A DNA stretch of 64,000 nucleotides from Antricoccus suffuscus (GTDB lineage: Bacteria > Actinomycetota > Actinomycetes > Mycobacteriales > Antricoccaceae). Below, in pieces: positions 62,634-64,000 of this stretch. The position numbers and the translations under genes are program-made. The stretch lies in the NCBI RefSeq assembly GCF_003003235.1, contig NZ_PVUE01000007.1, positions 149,245-213,244 on the forward strand, in the 5' to 3' direction. Under the pieces are notes generated by a model, which was given only the letters and a program-made list of their open reading frames with translations, was not told the origin of the DNA and did not search any database. Each line of letters opens with the position of its first letter. The first letter of the stretch is position 1.

Positions 62634-63911
62634 GTGAGCGTGGCCTACCTCCCCGTACCCGAACGCCTCAGCACCGTCCAGCACGCGTTCACTGAGGCCG
62701 CGCGGGAGTTGATCGATACCGCCGACCGGGCGAGCTTGTCTGGGCTCGGGCCGGCCGGGTTGTTGCAGTTCGCCAGTGACCTCGAACAAGCCCGTAACGC
62801 GTTAGCCGCGCTCGACCACGCGGTCATCGGCGCGCTGGAGGACACCAGCGCCGCGCAGGTAGCGTCGAAACGGACCATCGCGATCCTGCTCGCAGACGCC
62901 CTGCACGTGACGCATACCGATGCGCGGCACCGGGTCGAGGCCGCCGCCGGCCTCGGCGCGCGGGTCACGTTCACCGGCCAGCCGCAGCCACCACGGTGGG
63001 AGTACCTCGCGGCGCGGCAACGCGCCGGACGCCTCACCCCGGCCCAAGCCCGCGTGATCACGACCTGCCTGGGCCACCTCGCCCACCGGCCCGACGTCTC
63101 CGACGCCGACCGCGGCGAGGCAGAAACCATCCTGACCAGTCACGCGACCACCCTCGGGCCGAAAGACCTCACCCGGCTCGCGGCCGAGATCATCGCGCGC
63201 CTAGACCCCGACGGTGACGAACCCCGCGATGAGCAACGCGCCCGGCAACGCGCCCTGCACCTGCACGACAGTGGCGCCGTGACCGGGCAGGTGACCGCGG
63301 AACTGCTCGCGAAACTACGCGCCGTCCTCGACCCGCTCGCCGCGCCGCGACCGGCCGATGTGTCTGGGCGGGACGCGCGCACCGGTGGGCAGCGCGTGCA
63401 CGACGCGTTACTCGCGGCGGTCAACCGACTCCTCGACACCAACGGCACCGGCAGCAGCAGCAGCGATGGTGGTAGTGGTGCTGGCACCGGCAACGCTGGC
63501 AGCAACGGCAACGGCGGCGGCGATGGTGCTGGCACCGGCAACGCTGGTAGCAACGGCACCGGCGGCAGCAACGGAAACGACAGCACCAGCAACGGCGGCG
63601 GTGGTGGCGTGCCGAGTGGCCGCGGCGGGATCCGCGGGACCGTGATCACCACGATCCGCCTCGAGGACCTCAAGGCCGGCTGCGGATACGCCACCAGCAC
63701 CCACGGCGTCCGCGTCCCGGTGCGGGACCTGCTCGCCGAAGCCGCGCACCTGAAGTTCCTGCCCGCCGTCCTAGACAGCAACGGCGTCATCCTGCACCTG
63801 GGCCACGCCGTGCGGCTGGCCTCAGACCGGCAGTACGCGGCCCTGGTCGCGCGGGACGGTGGCTGCACGTTCCCGGGCTGCGACGTGCCGCCGGAATGGT
63901 GCCAAATCCAC
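62634..63911 (+). pseudogene. DUF222 / HNH endonuclease (13E12-repeat type), interrupted in the HNH motif
   Basis: The DUF222 region (residues about 1-240) matches the 13E12 repeat family that is multicopy in actinobacteria; GAGGTGA precedes GTG 62634, and TTG 62628 is an alternative. A Gly/Asn/Ser/Thr linker of about 60 residues with a duplicated 34-base unit (63477-63510 and 63525-63558) follows. The HNH domain begins (GGCTFPGCDVPPEWCQIH) and then loses the family consensus after 63911; the frame reaches a stop at 63983 with unrelated residues. I read this as an insertion in the HNH motif, which leaves no intact nuclease unless the insert is spliced out. Confidence 0.75.
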
Positions 63912-64000
63912 GAGCGCCGTGAGGCGCTGATCGATCGAGTGGAGGTGAGAGACCACCACCATTGCCCTGTCGTAGCAGGGTGATTGAAGCTAAGGGGCAG
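63912..64000 (+). mobile_element. Possible 5' end of a group II intron, cut by the window edge
   Basis: The 89 bases after the break fold into consecutive short stems: AGCGCC/GGCGCT at 63913-63928 with a GTGA loop, GTGG/CCAC near 63939-63956, and CCCTG/CAGGG at 63965-63980, then TGAAGCTAAGG. This recalls the structured start of bacterial group II introns. A canonical GUGYG 5' end is not seen at the break, so the boundary is uncertain by about 10 bases. Another mobile element remains possible. Confidence 0.4.

Noticed and set aside
1..64000. tRNA or rRNA genes
   Set aside because: I looked in the intergenic gaps for TTC-type tRNA arms and rRNA segments and saw none; a tRNA-finding program would settle this.

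Overview
The window is high-GC actinobacterial DNA. The order of the S10-spc ribosomal genes, a zinc-binding S14, mycofactocin-type alcohol dehydrogenases, an F420-type PPOX oxidoreductase, TIGR03084 and DUF222/HNH genes all point to Actinomycetes. Several genes carry a -10-like hexamer 6-8 bases before the start codon, which suggests leaderless mRNAs, also common in this phylum. Genus cannot be fixed by reading alone; an uncultured or less-studied lineage (Geodermatophilales/Nakamurellales-like) is possible but is only a guess.

Layout. 0-4.4 kb: a minus-strand set with two nearly identical zinc alcohol dehydrogenases, a MoxR-type AAA ATPase and a VWA protein, followed by the first codons of another gene. 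4.5-10.7 kb: small enzymes (GIY-YIG-like protein, minimal metallopeptidase, PPOX oxidoreductase), an ABC-2 transporter beside a NarL-type two-component system, an AlkB-like dioxygenase and a degenerate histidine-phosphatase-like protein. 10.7-12.0 kb: a cytochrome P450. 12.0-25.5 kb: a long leader, then rpsJ through rplO, secY, adk and map. The usual infA-rpmJ-rpsM-rpoA block does not follow map. 25.6-32.3 kb: a proline-rich membrane protein, a SnoaL-like protein, a large LuxR-type regulator with its HTH at the N-terminus, a GNAT, an LCP protein and an LAxTG surface protein.

32.6-38.4 kb: cydABDC for cytochrome bd, preceded by two short palindromes. 38.3-53.0 kb: a divergent acyl-CoA synthetase and a long operon resembling acyclic terpene utilisation (Atu): carboxylase beta and alpha/BCCP subunits, crotonases, TIGR03084, AtuA/DUF1446, two more acyl-CoA synthetases, an acyl-CoA dehydrogenase and a TetR regulator. 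Two matching operator-like sites lie in the divergent promoter region. 53.0-55.2 kb: a BlaI/M56 pair and a DUF998 protein. 55.3-62.3 kb: an IclR-controlled operon with a MaoC pair, two flavin monooxygenases, a class III CoA transferase and a two-domain rhodanese. It looks like a catabolic route of unknown substrate, with IclR-type palindromes before both the regulator and the operon. 62.6-64.0 kb: a DUF222/HNH gene whose HNH motif is interrupted by what may be the 5' end of a group II intron.

The most promising leads are the IclR-controlled operon, the Atu-like operon with its operator pair, the duplicated alcohol dehydrogenases, the N-terminal-HTH regulator and the interrupted HNH gene. All functional calls come from reading motifs and recalled families; no database search was run.
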